A stretch of DNA of 64,000 nt from Paenibacillus cymbidii. GTDB lineage: Bacteria > Bacillota > Bacilli > Paenibacillales > NBRC-103111. Positions 38,920 to 47,597 of this stretch are shown piece after piece (positions within the stretch are counted from its first letter, which is position 1; each line of letters opens with the position of its first letter). The stretch is from positions 353,813 through 417,812 of the forward strand of contig NZ_SHLX01000003.1 of the NCBI RefSeq assembly GCF_004764705.1, read 5' to 3'. Below the pieces are notes generated by a model. That model saw nothing but the letters and a program-made list of their open reading frames with translations, did not search any database and was not told the DNA's origin. The position numbers and the translations under genes were made by a program.

Positions 38920-39903
38920 ATGAAGGAAGAGGAAGAAGTCGCGGGCGGCTGTTGCGCGGCCGGCAGAGCGGATGCGGCAGTGACGGGGCCGCAGGTCATT
39001 CCGGCGGCCAATTTGCGCATGCGGGCGAACAAGCAAACGACCGCCGATCGCAGCGGTATGGTTTATATGGCCGGCGGCGAGTTTCTGATGGGAACGGACG
39101 ACAACGAAGGGTTTCCGGCCGACGGCGAAGGCCCGGTGCGGGCAGTGACGCTGCGGCCGTTCTATATCGATCCGTGTGCGGTGACGAACGGCGAATTTGC
39201 CGCATTCGTCGAAGCTACCGGTTACGTGACGGAAGCGGAGGCGTTCGGCTGGTCGTTCGTGTTTCATTTGCTGCTGCCGGAATCGGCGAAGGAGCAAGTG
39301 ATCGATTCGGTCAAAAACGTGCCGTGGTGGCTCGCCGTTCGCGGCGCCTGCTGGCGCTGTCCGGAGGGAGGCGACTCGGGCGTGGCGGGCCGGGAGGACC
39401 ATCCCGTCGTCCACATTTCGTGGAACGATGCGGAAGCGTATTGCCGCTGGGCGGGCAAACGGCTGCCGAGCGAAGCGGAGTGGGAGTATGCGGCGCGCGG
39501 GGGGCTCGTGCAGAAGCGGTATCCGTGGGGCGATTTGCTCAAGCCGGACGGCGAACACAAGTGCAACATCTGGCAAGGCAAGTTTCCGGTAAAAAACAAC
39601 GCCAGCGACGGCTTCGTCGGTACGGCGCCGGTACGGTCGTTTGCGCCGAACGGGTACGGGCTGTACAACATGTCGGGCAATGTATGGGAGTGGTGCTCCG
39701 ACTGGTTCAGCCCGAACCATCATCTGACAGCGTCGCGGGACAATCCGCAAGGACCGCCGAGCGGGCAAGCGAGATCGATGCGCGGGGGCTCGTACTTGTG
39801 CCACAAGTCGTATTGCAACCGGTACCGGCTGGCGGCAAGAAGCTCGAATACGCCGGACAGCTCCACAGGCAACATGGGATTCCGCTGCGCTGCCGACGCC
39901 TGA
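38920..39903 (+). CDS. Formylglycine-generating enzyme family protein
   Basis: A 327-residue protein of the FGE-sulfatase (SUMF1) family, which oxidises a Cys in sulfatases to formylglycine. Unlike the many non-enzymatic relatives, it keeps both copper-binding active-site Cys residues in [16 protein letters not shown], in the same spacing as human FGE (Cys336/Cys341), and the downstream [18 protein letters not shown]. Other family marks: [50 protein letters not shown] and [13 protein letters not shown]. It has no signal peptide. The ATG follows GGGGGAGAG. No sulfatase gene is in the window. Divergent position next to a ROK repressor hints at carbohydrate-linked control. Confidence 0.9.
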   Translation: MKEEEEVAGGCCAAGRADAAVTGPQVIPAANLRMRANKQTTADRSGMVYMAGGEFLMGTDDNEGFPADGEGPVRAVTLRPFYIDPCAVTNGEFAAFVEATGYVTEAEAFGWSFVFHLLLPESAKEQVIDSVKNVPWWLAVRGACWRCPEGGDSGVAGREDHPVVHISWNDAEAYCRWAGKRLPSEAEWEYAARGGLVQKRYPWGDLLKPDGEHKCNIWQGKFPVKNNASDGFVGTAPVRSFAPNGYGLYNMSGNVWEWCSDWFSPNHHLTASRDNPQGPPSGQARSMRGGSYLCHKSYCNRYRLAARSSNTPDSSTGNMGFRCAADA

Positions 39904-40048
39904 GAGGCGGTTTAAAAGTCCGCTTGTTTACTATAATTGTTGGGTTTGGTGCGGCCGCTGCTCATTATGTATGATTTTTCGAGTATATTCGTTTGGACTG
40001 GTGCGGGTGCTGCTCTTTCTGTACTTGCCGGAAGGTTTAGCAAACAGT

Positions 40049-41008
40049 TTAATCGCGGGCGTACAGCGCCGCCGTGCGCCGGGCTTCATCCGCCACTCGC
40101 TCGCGCAGTGCGGGCGGCTCGATGACCTCGACGCGGCTGCCCAAGCCGAGCGCAATCGCGGCGGCCGTTTCGAGCGTCTGGAACAGCATGTCCGCCCGTA
40201 ACCAATCCGGCCCGTCGGGCGCCGGTTCGCCGACAATCGCGGCATATCGCGCGGCGCGCAGCTGCTCAAGCGCATCCGCGGCGATTCGCACGACGGCGGG
40301 CAGCTTGGGCAAATTCGCGCGGAACTCCGCCGTCGACCGCTCCCAATAGTCGGCCAGTACGAAGCCCTGCGGCCGTTCCACCGGTTCGTCCGTCAGCTCG
40401 GCGTGTGCGATGCGCGACACCCGGTACGACCGAATATCGTCGCCGGATGTGCCGACCATGTACCAGGTATTGCTTTTCGCAACCAGCCCGAGCGGCCCGA
40501 CCGTTCGCGCCGTCGCTTGTTCGCCGTGGCCGTAGGTCATGGCGATTTGGCGTTCCTGCCACACCGCTTCCTGCAGCAGCAGCAAGAAAGGCACCGTTTC
40601 GCCGCTGCGCCGGTGCCAGCCGGCGCCGTCGACGTGGATGCGCTCGCGGGCGAAACGGGCGTCCCGCTCGAACGCAGCCGGCAGCGCGGCCATCAACTTT
40701 AGCGCCGCGTCTTCGGCGGCCGATTGCATCGCCAGATCGCCCAGCAGGTGGGGCGACATGGACATGAGCAGCGATACGGCTTCGCGTCGGTTGAGGCCGG
40801 TCAGGCTTGTCCGGTAGCGGTCCGGCAGCCGCCAGCCGCCGCCGTTGCCGCGTTCGGCGTACACCGGGATGCCAGCGGCGCCGAGCGCTTCCATATCGCG
40901 GTGCACGGTGCGTTCGGACACTTCCAGCTTCTCCGCCAGCTCGCGGGCGGTCAGACGGCGGTGGTTTTGCAGCAGCAGCACAATCGTCAGCAGTCGGTCG
41001 GCGCGCAT
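40049..41008 (-). CDS. WYL domain transcriptional regulator (YafY family)
   Basis: A 319-residue regulator: N-terminal winged helix-turn-helix (MRADRLLTIVLLLQNHRRLT, with ELAEKLEVSERTVHRDMEAL), then a WYL domain at about residues 135-215 (TVGPLGLVAKSNTWYMVGTS contains the variant of the WYL ligand region, and SYRVSRI follows), and a WCX-like C-terminal extension. WYL regulators sense ligands such as nucleotides or nucleic acid ends. The ATG at 41008 follows AAAGGAG by about 10 nt. The target is unknown; it lies downstream of cotJC in the same direction. Confidence 0.87.
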   Translation of the reverse strand: MRADRLLTIVLLLQNHRRLTARELAEKLEVSERTVHRDMEALGAAGIPVYAERGNGGGWRLPDRYRTSLTGLNRREAVSLLMSMSPHLLGDLAMQSAAEDAALKLMAALPAAFERDARFARERIHVDGAGWHRRSGETVPFLLLLQEAVWQERQIAMTYGHGEQATARTVGPLGLVAKSNTWYMVGTSGDDIRSYRVSRIAHAELTDEPVERPQGFVLADYWERSTAEFRANLPKLPAVVRIAADALEQLRAARYAAIVGEPAPDGPDWLRADMLFQTLETAAAIALGLGSRVEVIEPPALRERVADEARRTAALYARD

Positions 41009-41084
41009 GAGGGACATCTCCTTTGGGCAAGGCGGGATCAAGACCAAGATTTTACCCGTTTCCCGCCGCAAAAGCAACCCTGAC

Positions 41085-41127
41085 GACCCCGGTCCGGCCA
41101 TCCGCGACAGATGACCGGATCGGGGTC
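41085..41127. terminator. Hairpin after cotJC
   Basis: GACCCCGGTCCGG (41085-41097) and CCGGATCGGGGTC (41115-41127) pair at 12 of 13 positions with a 17-base loop, 8 bp beyond the cotJC stop. The following T-rich stretch on the minus strand is weak (GGTTGCTTTTG). Confidence 0.55.
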
Positions 41128-41134
41128 GCAATCG

Positions 41135-41704
41135 TCAAAACACTTTTTGCGTTTCGCGGTCTGCTTTCAGTATTTCCACCGCTTCCTTGAAGCGCAGCGA
41201 GTGAACGATTTCGCGCTCGCGCAAAAACTTCAGGCTGTCCATCAAATCGACATCGTCGGTCATGTCAATCAGCCATTGATAAGTAGCGCGGGCTTTCTCC
41301 TCGGCGGCGATGTCTTCGTACAGATCGGCGATCGGATCGCCCTTGGCGGCGATATAGGAAGCCGTCCACGGCACGCCGGAAGCGTTCTGGTAGAAGAGCG
41401 CGCGATTGTGGTTGGCGTAATGGTCGCCGAGTCCGGCTTCGATCAGCTGATCAACCGATGCGTCTTTTGTCAATTTATAAACCATTGTTGCGATCATTTC
41501 CAAATGAGCGAATTCCTCCGTGCCGATGTCCGTCAGCAGTCCGATTACTTTATCCGGAATCGAATACCGCTGATTCAAGTAGCGCAGCGCCGCGGCCAGC
41601 TCGCCGTCCGCCCCGCCGTATTGCTCGATCAAAAATTTGGCCATGCGCGGATCGCACTTGCTGACGCGCACCGGGTATTGCAGCTTCTTTTCATAGACCC
41701 ACAT
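41135..41704 (-). CDS. cotJC: Spore coat protein CotJC, manganese-catalase-like
   Basis: A 189-residue ferritin-fold protein of the manganese catalase family. MWVYEKKLQYPVRVSKCDPR and YGGADGELAAALRYLNQRY match CotJC. Metal-ligand residues are visible in GTEEFAHLEMIATMVY and in DIAAEEKARATYQWLID. CotJC is made in the mother cell and assembled in the spore coat in Bacillus. It is the third gene of cotJABC, 31 bp after cotJB. Confidence 0.95.
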   Translation of the reverse strand: MWVYEKKLQYPVRVSKCDPRMAKFLIEQYGGADGELAAALRYLNQRYSIPDKVIGLLTDIGTEEFAHLEMIATMVYKLTKDASVDQLIEAGLGDHYANHNRALFYQNASGVPWTASYIAAKGDPIADLYEDIAAEEKARATYQWLIDMTDDVDLMDSLKFLREREIVHSLRFKEAVEILKADRETQKVF

Positions 41705-41735
41705 GAATGATCCTCCTCGGAGCTTGCTTAACCGT

Positions 41736-42005
41736 TTACACTTGCCAGGGCCACGGCGTTTGCACCCATTGCCACGGGTCGCGAGAATAGCTGAGCCCGA
41801 ATTGCAGGAGCGGTCCGAATTGCTGCTCGAAGACGCCCGCCAGCTGCTGCCGCTGCTGTGCGGTTTGATTGAATTGCTGCAGCGCCGCCGAATCGGTCGG
41901 GTGCGTATCGAGGTACAGCGTCAGCTCCACCAGCACGAAGTCGAGCATCTGCAATTGCTCCAGCTGCCGATAATAGTCGTTGCCGAGCTGGGTATGCGTA
42001 TGCAT
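41736..42005 (-). CDS. cotJB: Spore coat protein CotJB
   Basis: An 89-residue protein matching CotJB: YYRQLEQLQMLDFVLVELTL, a DTHP segment, and the tail SYSRDPWQWVQTPWPWQ. It is needed for stable coat incorporation of CotJA and CotJC in Bacillus. The ATG at 42005 follows AAGGAG by about 9 nt; residues read upstream of it are unrelated to the family. Five bases separate it from the cotJA stop. Confidence 0.95.
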   Translation of the reverse strand: MHTHTQLGNDYYRQLEQLQMLDFVLVELTLYLDTHPTDSAALQQFNQTAQQRQQLAGVFEQQFGPLLQFGLSYSRDPWQWVQTPWPWQV

Positions 42006-42010
42006 GGGGC

Positions 42011-42247
42011 TTATCTCCTTTCCTTGCGGACGGCTTTTGCCGTCGGCCGCTGGGTCGGTTCGTACGGGCTGAACAGCGCAGGCCACAACGTGCCGGCGCG
42101 GAGCGCCTCGTGCGGCGGAAATTGCGGCCAGCCGGGCGGCTGGAACGTGATGAACAAATTGGGCGGGGTGACGTATGACTTGACGCGAATCGGCGGACAC
42201 GGATCGAACGGACCGACGAACGGCTCATAATAACGGACTTGATTCAC
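42011..42247 (-). CDS. cotJA: Spore coat protein CotJA
   Basis: A 78-residue proline-rich protein of the CotJA family, with YYEPFVGPFDPCPPIRVKSY, a TPPNLFITFQPPGWPQF segment and HEALRAGTLWPALFSPYEP. It heads the cotJABC operon. The start is GTG at 42247, supported by AAGGAGG 10 nt upstream. Confidence 0.93.
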   Translation of the reverse strand: MNQVRYYEPFVGPFDPCPPIRVKSYVTPPNLFITFQPPGWPQFPPHEALRAGTLWPALFSPYEPTQRPTAKAVRKERR

Positions 42248-42286
42248 TTGTCGGCATCCTCCTTATGCGCGGCATGACGCTGGGTC

Positions 42287-42316
42287 AATGCCTATGGGCT
42301 CGCATTCAGCATATGC
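42287..42316 (-). promoter_or_regulatory. Candidate sigma-E promoter of cotJABC
   Basis: On the minus strand GCATATG (42316-42310), 13 bp, then CATAGGCATT (42296-42287). The upstream part fits the sigma-E -35 consensus at six of seven bases and the spacing fits; the -10 shares only CATA plus one base. cotJ of B. subtilis is sigma-E dependent, which supports the idea. Confidence 0.35.
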
Positions 42317-42483
42317 CCGGCGCAAGCGAACGGTTCCTGGGTCTCCGCCTATTTTGCGCCCGGCCGGTCGTGCGCCGGATAAAATGTTTTCACAGTCGGA
42401 AGGAATTCGGGTTGCCGCGTGGAATCCATGCCATTAGACCTACACGGTCGGATCTTGAACCCTCACAAACGGAGGTTTTGGCG

Positions 42484-43023
42484 ATGGCGGTATTTAAAGC
42501 GTTTTCACCGGCGGCGGAAGTGAATGGCAGCACCGTTTATTCGGTGCTCGACGGGATGGGGCCTTTCCGAACGCGCGGCATGATCATCTTGAGAGGGTGC
42601 GGCATCACCGATTTGCGCCCCGACGGGTGGTACCCGCAGCAAGCGTGGCTGGATGCGTTTCACCTGATCCAGGACATGATCGGTCCGAAGACGGTTTATC
42701 AGATCGGCAAAAAAATTCCCGAAAACATTCAACTGCCGCCAGGTTTCGACACAATCGAAAGCGCTTTGCCGCTGCTGGACGCCTCGTACCAGATGAATCA
42801 TCGCGGAGGGGAAATCGGCCATATCGAGTATAAGCAAACGGGGGAACGATCCGGCACGATCACGTGCCCGAATCCGATGCCGTGCGATTTCGAGCGGGGC
42901 GCCTTTGAGGCGTTTACGAATAAATTCCGCAGCAGGGATTGCCAGCCGAAGGTCGAGCACGATCCCGCCGCGCCTTGCAAGAAGCACGGCGGCGAAACGT
43001 GCACGTACCATATCACCTGGTAA
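42484..43023 (+). CDS. Unrecognised 179-residue protein with C-terminal Cys pattern, V4R-like
   Basis: I do not recognise this family with certainty. The protein is soluble, with a helical first half (AWLDAFHLIQDMIGPKTVYQ, then IGKKIPENIQLPPG), a central GGEIGHIEYKQ strand, PNPMPCDFERGAFEAFTNKF, and an ending CKKHGGETCTYHITW. The ordering of helical part, a CxxxG-type stretch and a C-terminal Cys-x-Tyr strand recalls V4R/HNOB-type ligand-sensing domains, but this is an impression only. Four Cys (in TITCP, MPCDF, APCKK and ETCTY) could bind metal. ACGGAGG lies 8 nt before the ATG. The gene stands alone. Confidence 0.6.
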   Translation: MAVFKAFSPAAEVNGSTVYSVLDGMGPFRTRGMIILRGCGITDLRPDGWYPQQAWLDAFHLIQDMIGPKTVYQIGKKIPENIQLPPGFDTIESALPLLDASYQMNHRGGEIGHIEYKQTGERSGTITCPNPMPCDFERGAFEAFTNKFRSRDCQPKVEHDPAAPCKKHGGETCTYHITW

Positions 43024-43035
43024 AGGAACGGCAAA

Positions 43036-43074
43036 GCTTCCTCAAGGATCCGGCGAACGGACCATTGAGGAGGC
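43036..43074. terminator. Hairpin between convergent genes
   Basis: An imperfect stem between GCTTCCTCAAGG (from 43036) and CCATTGAGGAGGC (to 43074), with inner TCCG/CGGA closing a GCGAA loop, then CTCTTT. It lies between the 179-residue protein gene and the ABC permease stop and could serve both. Confidence 0.55.
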
Positions 43075-43095
43075 CTCTTTACACCATACGGACCT

Positions 43096-44247
43096 CTACA
43101 CAAACTGCCTCGTGTCATTGTTGCGGCTGAAGCGGTAAATCGCGATAATCGCAAATGCGGCGGCGAATGCGAGCAAAATCGCCAGGTTGAGCGACCAACT
43201 GCCGAACGCTTCGCCCGCCTGCAGCTTGTTCACCGTATCGAGCAGCCAGTGCTGCGGCATGAATGTGGCGATGCGTTTCATCGTGTCCGGCATGATGTCC
43301 ATCGGGAAGAAGCAGCCGGCCAGCAGGCAAGTCGGCGTAATAATCAGGTTTTGCAGGGCGCCGGCCGTTTTGCTCGATTTGGCGAAGGCGACAACCACAA
43401 GCGACAGCGAGATGGCGGCCAGCGCAAACAGCAGCAGCGCCGGGAGGAACCGATACGCCGGCACGGCGGTGTCGATGTGGAACACATAGGTCATGCACAC
43501 GAGCACAACGGCGATTTGCAGCAGCAGGATGAAGAAATTGACCGCCACGTTGGCCAGCACGTAAGTCCGGGCAGACAGCGGCGAAGACAGCAGCCGCAGG
43601 AAGGTGCGATTTTCTTTTTCCTTAAGGATGAGATCGGTCAGGTTGACGGCGGAAAACATCATGAATGTAATCAAGTAGCCGATGGACTGGTAAATCGCAT
43701 CCTTGTTGTTCGACGTATCCTTGAGCATCGATGCGGTCAGCTTGAACGACGGCTGGCGATAGCCGGCATACATGCGCTCGAAGGCGGCCGAATCGCCTTG
43801 CGACGCTTTGCCGATTGCGGCGACGTTCGCCGCGTAGTTTTGCAGCAGCGACTTGACGTAGGCTGTCGCCTGCGCGCCTTTCACCGATACGATGCGCACA
43901 TGGGGCTCGCTCGAACCGCCGCGCAATGCGGCGGAGAAGCCGCTCTCGAAGATGACGCCGCTGTCCAGCTTGCCGGCAGCGATGTCATGCTTCAGCGTCG
44001 CCTCGTCGGTTTCGGTCGAATCGATGTTGTCCAGACCGGTGACGAATGCGGCTGCATCCCGGGCGATCGTTTCGCCGCCGTCGAGATTGACGATGCCCAC
44101 CCGCAAGGTGCCGCTTGTTCCGTTGCCGTTAATCAGCATTGCCAGCATCACGCCGATAATCGGCAGCACGAAAAACAGAAACCAGCTCATTTTGCGGCGA
44201 AAGGTCGTTCGTACCGTTTTGCGGATCAACCAGATGAAATTGTTCAT
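43096..44247 (-). CDS. ABC-2 type exporter permease, second subunit
   Basis: A 383-residue permease. One N-terminal helix (about residues 17-39) is followed by an extracytoplasmic region of about 130 residues, then five helices from about 175, with an ABC-2 motif around ITPTCLLAGCFFPMDIMPDT. It has the build of NatB/LinI-type exporters of antibiotics or Na+. The gene starts one base after the preceding permease stop. With the ATPase and first permease it forms a heteromeric exporter; substrate unknown. Confidence 0.88.
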   Translation of the reverse strand: MNNFIWLIRKTVRTTFRRKMSWFLFFVLPIIGVMLAMLINGNGTSGTLRVGIVNLDGGETIARDAAAFVTGLDNIDSTETDEATLKHDIAAGKLDSGVIFESGFSAALRGGSSEPHVRIVSVKGAQATAYVKSLLQNYAANVAAIGKASQGDSAAFERMYAGYRQPSFKLTASMLKDTSNNKDAIYQSIGYLITFMMFSAVNLTDLILKEKENRTFLRLLSSPLSARTYVLANVAVNFFILLLQIAVVLVCMTYVFHIDTAVPAYRFLPALLLFALAAISLSLVVVAFAKSSKTAGALQNLIITPTCLLAGCFFPMDIMPDTMKRIATFMPQHWLLDTVNKLQAGEAFGSWSLNLAILLAFAAAFAIIAIYRFSRNNDTRQFV

Positions 44248-44248
44248 G

Positions 44249-45382
44249 TTACAGCGCCTCCCGTTTGCGCAGCGTCAGGATCGAAAGAAGCAGCAGCAGT
44301 GCGGCGAATCCGAGGTTGAGCAGGACAGCCGGCAGCATCGCCAGCCAGTCGTGCTCGTAAATGATGCCGGTCAAGGCCGTGTTCGCCCAGTGCAGCGGCG
44401 ACAAGTTGACGAGTACGGCGAACCAGCCGCTTGCGCCCGCGATCGGGAAGTAAGCGCCACCGATGAACGAGGCGATCTGGGTGAAGATCAGCATAAAGGA
44501 GCGGGCCGATTCGCCTTTGAACAGGAAGCTGGCGCCGAGACCGAGGCTGACGGCGAGCAGCACTTCCGAGAGCAGCACGGCGACGACCGCGCCGATATGG
44601 TCGCCCCAATCCGCTTGATAGACAAACTTGCCGAACAGCATGACAACGAAGACGAAGATGGCGTTGATGATCGTACTGCCGATCACTTTCCCGGCGAAAA
44701 TGCTGCCTTTGCCGACCGGAGCGGCCGCCAGACGGACGGCCGTATGGCGCGAGCGTTCGCCCTGGATCAGGAAGCTGGCCGACATACCGGCGTACAGCGC
44801 GATCATCGTCGTCATCGCCATGGCGTAATAATCGATCGAGCCCGGCTGCTTCTCGGGGTCAAGCGCGGTTTCCCGCACAAGCTGCGCGCCGTCGCCGCCG
44901 CTTGCCAGGACGGCCTGCCCGGCCGCCGGACTTTCCTTGAATGCCGCCGCGGCCAGCGCGTAACGGTCGGCGAAGACGGTCAGCATGCCCTGGAGAATGT
45001 TGCTGGCAATCGTTTCTTTGGTGCTTCCGAAATATTGGATGCCGTCGTCGGAGATTTCGGCATAAGCACCGTACTGGTTGCTTCTGACGGCTTCGCGGCC
45101 GTCTTCGTCCGGCTGCGCCTGCACCAGATTGATGCCTTGCGCCCCGATCGCCTCGGCAAAGCCGTTCCAACTGTCCGCCAGCGCCTGGTTCGTAATGGTG
45201 CCGCGGTATAACAGATCGAGATGCGCAACCGTCGCCGAGCTCGAAAACGCGTTGGTCAGCGCCGTTCCGAGAATGAGCATCAGCACAATCGGAAACGCAA
45301 GCATGAAGGCAAACGAGCGGGTATCGCGCAAACCGCCGACGATTTCTTTTTTGGCGATGCTGTAAATGTGCCAGGCTTTCAT
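44249..45382 (-). CDS. ABC-2 type exporter permease, first subunit
   Basis: A 377-residue permease with the same topology as its partner: helix at about residues 22-44, large external segment, and helices from about 185 to 370, including FIGGAYFPIAGASGWFAVLV and VNLSPLHWANTALTGIIYE. The start lies 21 bp after the ATPase stop. Low mutual identity between the two permeases indicates a heterodimer rather than a recent duplication. Confidence 0.88.
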   Translation of the reverse strand: MKAWHIYSIAKKEIVGGLRDTRSFAFMLAFPIVLMLILGTALTNAFSSSATVAHLDLLYRGTITNQALADSWNGFAEAIGAQGINLVQAQPDEDGREAVRSNQYGAYAEISDDGIQYFGSTKETIASNILQGMLTVFADRYALAAAAFKESPAAGQAVLASGGDGAQLVRETALDPEKQPGSIDYYAMAMTTMIALYAGMSASFLIQGERSRHTAVRLAAAPVGKGSIFAGKVIGSTIINAIFVFVVMLFGKFVYQADWGDHIGAVVAVLLSEVLLAVSLGLGASFLFKGESARSFMLIFTQIASFIGGAYFPIAGASGWFAVLVNLSPLHWANTALTGIIYEHDWLAMLPAVLLNLGFAALLLLLSILTLRKREAL

Positions 45383-45403
45383 AATCGGCTTCCTCCCTTG
45401 TCG

Positions 45404-46342
45404 TCAGTCCCTGAGATTGCGGCCCGTCAGCGTCAGGAACACGGCTTCCAAATTGGGCGCCTGCTCTTCGACCGAGCGGATCTCCACCTGATCCTCGATC
45501 AGCTGCTGCATGATCCGGTTCAGGTTGTTCACTTCGCCGCGGGAGTTGATCTTCAGTGTCGTCTCTTCGGCGCGGACGGCGATGACTCCCGGAATTTGCC
45601 GCAGCTTCTCCAGCTTCAGCGTCGTGTCGTCCTTGATGCCGATCCAAATTTCCTTCTTGTCGGTAATGATCGTCTTGAGCTGCTCCTTGGTGCCGTCGGC
45701 AATCATTTTGCCATGGTCGACGATGGCGATTCGCGTGCAGATTTCTTCGACTTCCTCCATGTAATGGCTCGTGTAAATGATCGTGCAGCCCATCTCGTTC
45801 AGCTTCTGCACCGAACGCAGAATATAGTTGCGCGACTGCGGGTCGATGCCGACGGTCGGTTCGTCCATGATGATCAGCTTCGGCCGGTGCGCGATGGCGC
45901 AAGCGATGTTGAGCCGGCGCTTCATGCCGCCGGAGAAGTTTTTCGGGTATTGTTTGCTCTTGTCGGCCAAGCCGACGAAGTCGAGCGCTTCCTCCGCGCG
46001 CTCCTTCAGCAGGGCGCCGCGCAAGCCGTACAAGCCGGCGAAGAAGCTTACGTTTTCGTAGGCGGTCATGTTTTCGTAAATGGCAAGGTCTTGCGGCACG
46101 ATGCCGACGTTCGACTTGGCGAATGCGCTGTGTTTCGCGACGCTTTTGCCAAGCAGCTCGATCTCGCCCTTGGTCGGCCGAAGCAGCTGCGCGATCATGC
46201 TGATCGTTGTGCTTTTGCCGGCGCCGTTCGCGCCAAGGAAGCCGAAAATTTCTCCTTCGCGCACAGCCAGCGACATGTTGTCGACGGCGACGAATTCGCC
46301 GAACGTTTTGGTCAGGTTGCGGATGGTCAGGACGTTGCTCAT
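45404..46342 (-). CDS. ABC exporter ATP-binding protein
   Basis: A 312-residue ATPase with Walker A FLGANGAGKSTTI, Q-loop VGIVPQDLAIYENMT, signature NFSGGMKRRLNIA, Walker B LIIMDEPTVGIDPQSRN and H-loop IYTSHYMEE, plus the C-terminal extension common in drug-export ATPases of the DrrA/NatA/LinJ group. The ATG at 46342 has AGGAG 8 nt upstream; a GTG at 46351 is part of that spacer. It heads a three-gene exporter operon that lies downstream of its probable two-component regulator. Confidence 0.93.
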   Translation of the reverse strand: MSNVLTIRNLTKTFGEFVAVDNMSLAVREGEIFGFLGANGAGKSTTISMIAQLLRPTKGEIELLGKSVAKHSAFAKSNVGIVPQDLAIYENMTAYENVSFFAGLYGLRGALLKERAEEALDFVGLADKSKQYPKNFSGGMKRRLNIACAIAHRPKLIIMDEPTVGIDPQSRNYILRSVQKLNEMGCTIIYTSHYMEEVEEICTRIAIVDHGKMIADGTKEQLKTIITDKKEIWIGIKDDTTLKLEKLRQIPGVIAVRAEETTLKINSRGEVNNLNRIMQQLIEDQVEIRSVEEQAPNLEAVFLTLTGRNLRD

Positions 46343-46399
46343 GGCGTTCACTCCTAATAAGTGTTATCTCTTGCTTCTATCCTAATAAAAAAGGATGAC

Positions 46400-46417
46400 C
46401 TTATGTCAGTGCATAAG
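46400..46417. promoter_or_regulatory. Perfect dyad upstream of the exporter operon
   Basis: CTTATG-TCAGTG-CATAAG (46400-46417), a 6-6-6 palindrome 58 bp before the ATPase start, in the only sizeable gap between the kinase and exporter genes. It is a good candidate site for the LuxR-type regulator at 47598-48293. On the minus strand CTGACA next to it may act as a -35. Confidence 0.45.
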
Positions 46418-46475
46418 TTCACCCTTGGGGTATGAGAAAATTCATGTTTTGATGCGTGAGCGCATGTGAAAACAC

Positions 46476-47588
46476 TCACGCCTTGTTTCGCGGCAGCAAG
46501 GTCGTCACGCGGAAGCCGTTCGAGCCGTCGACGATGACATTGCCGCCGGCCGCCGCCGCACGTTCCTCCATGCCGACGATGCCAAGCCCCTTGATCACTT
46601 TGTCCGCTCCTTTGCCGTCGTCCGCCACCGTTGCTTTGACGAACGTATTGAGCACGCGCAGCTCCACGCGAATATGGGCGGCACCGCTGTATTTGAGCGC
46701 GTTCGTGACGGCTTCGGTGGCATTGCTATGGATGATTTGCCACTGCACCGGCGTGATCGCTTCCAGCTCGCCGTCATAGGTCAGCGTAGCGGCGACGGCG
46801 TGTTTGGCCGCCAGCTCGTCCACGAACAGGCGCAGCCTTCCGATGCCGAGCTCTTCCTGCTGCGGTTTGATGTTTTTCAGCGTTTGGCGGATTCGTTCAA
46901 GCCCGTCGCGCGAGATGGCGACGGCGTTGCCGATCAGCGCGGCGGCTTTGGCCTTGTCCGTGTCCAGCAGCGTGCGCGCCGCCTCCAGCTGAATCAGCGC
47001 GCCGGCCATCGCGTGGCCGACGTCGTCGTGAATTTGCTGCGACAGCCGGTTGCGTTCCTCCAGCTTGAACGTGTATTCGGACTGGCGCATCAGTTCGTCG
47101 TTGTCGCGCAGCATGCGCTGCATGCGTTCCGCATCGGCCCGCAGCTTGTCGCGTTCGGCTTCGAGCTTGACCGCCTTCTCCCGGCTCGCGCGAAACCCCA
47201 TATTGAGCATGAACCCGAAGATGCCAATGAGTCCATACAACGGCAGTACGGCAGCCGGGACGAAAGCGGCGGAAACGGCAATCGGAAACAGGGGCAGCCA
47301 ATTGCTTGCGCCGGGAAAGGAGTCGATGCAATCGATGCAGCAAGCAGGCAGCAGCAGCCAGAACAGCGGATCGAGCGCAAGCGCGCTCGTCGTCGCAACC
47401 GCCGCGGCGCATATGGCCAGCAGACGCCTAGGCAGCGGCCGCTTCCAGACCGGATAGGCGAAGCTGAAAATAACCGTAAGCAAGTACACGAGCATGTACC
47501 AGCGCGCATCGCCGGCGGCATGCGGGTAGGTAACGACGATCAGGTAGCCGAGCAAGCTTGTTTTGAAGCCGAGCGTCCATCGCTCCAT
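46476..47588 (-). CDS. Sensor histidine kinase, HisKA_3 family
   Basis: A 370-residue NarL-partner type kinase. Four or five hydrophobic segments fill residues 1-130 with little outside the membrane, so the signal is probably sensed in the membrane or via the exporter. A coiled-coil linker (REKAVKLEAERDKLRADAER) leads to the HisKA_3 site RLSQQIHDDVGHAMAGAL with His187, and the ATPase domain has NATEAVTNALKYSG, DDGKGADKVIKGLGIVGMEE. It starts 9 bp after the regulator stop. Pairing with the exporter downstream suggests control of drug or peptide export. Confidence 0.92.
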   Translation of the reverse strand: MERWTLGFKTSLLGYLIVVTYPHAAGDARWYMLVYLLTVIFSFAYPVWKRPLPRRLLAICAAAVATTSALALDPLFWLLLPACCIDCIDSFPGASNWLPLFPIAVSAAFVPAAVLPLYGLIGIFGFMLNMGFRASREKAVKLEAERDKLRADAERMQRMLRDNDELMRQSEYTFKLEERNRLSQQIHDDVGHAMAGALIQLEAARTLLDTDKAKAAALIGNAVAISRDGLERIRQTLKNIKPQQEELGIGRLRLFVDELAAKHAVAATLTYDGELEAITPVQWQIIHSNATEAVTNALKYSGAAHIRVELRVLNTFVKATVADDGKGADKVIKGLGIVGMEERAAAAGGNVIVDGSNGFRVTTLLPRNKA

Positions 47589-47597
47589 CGGTCGCTC

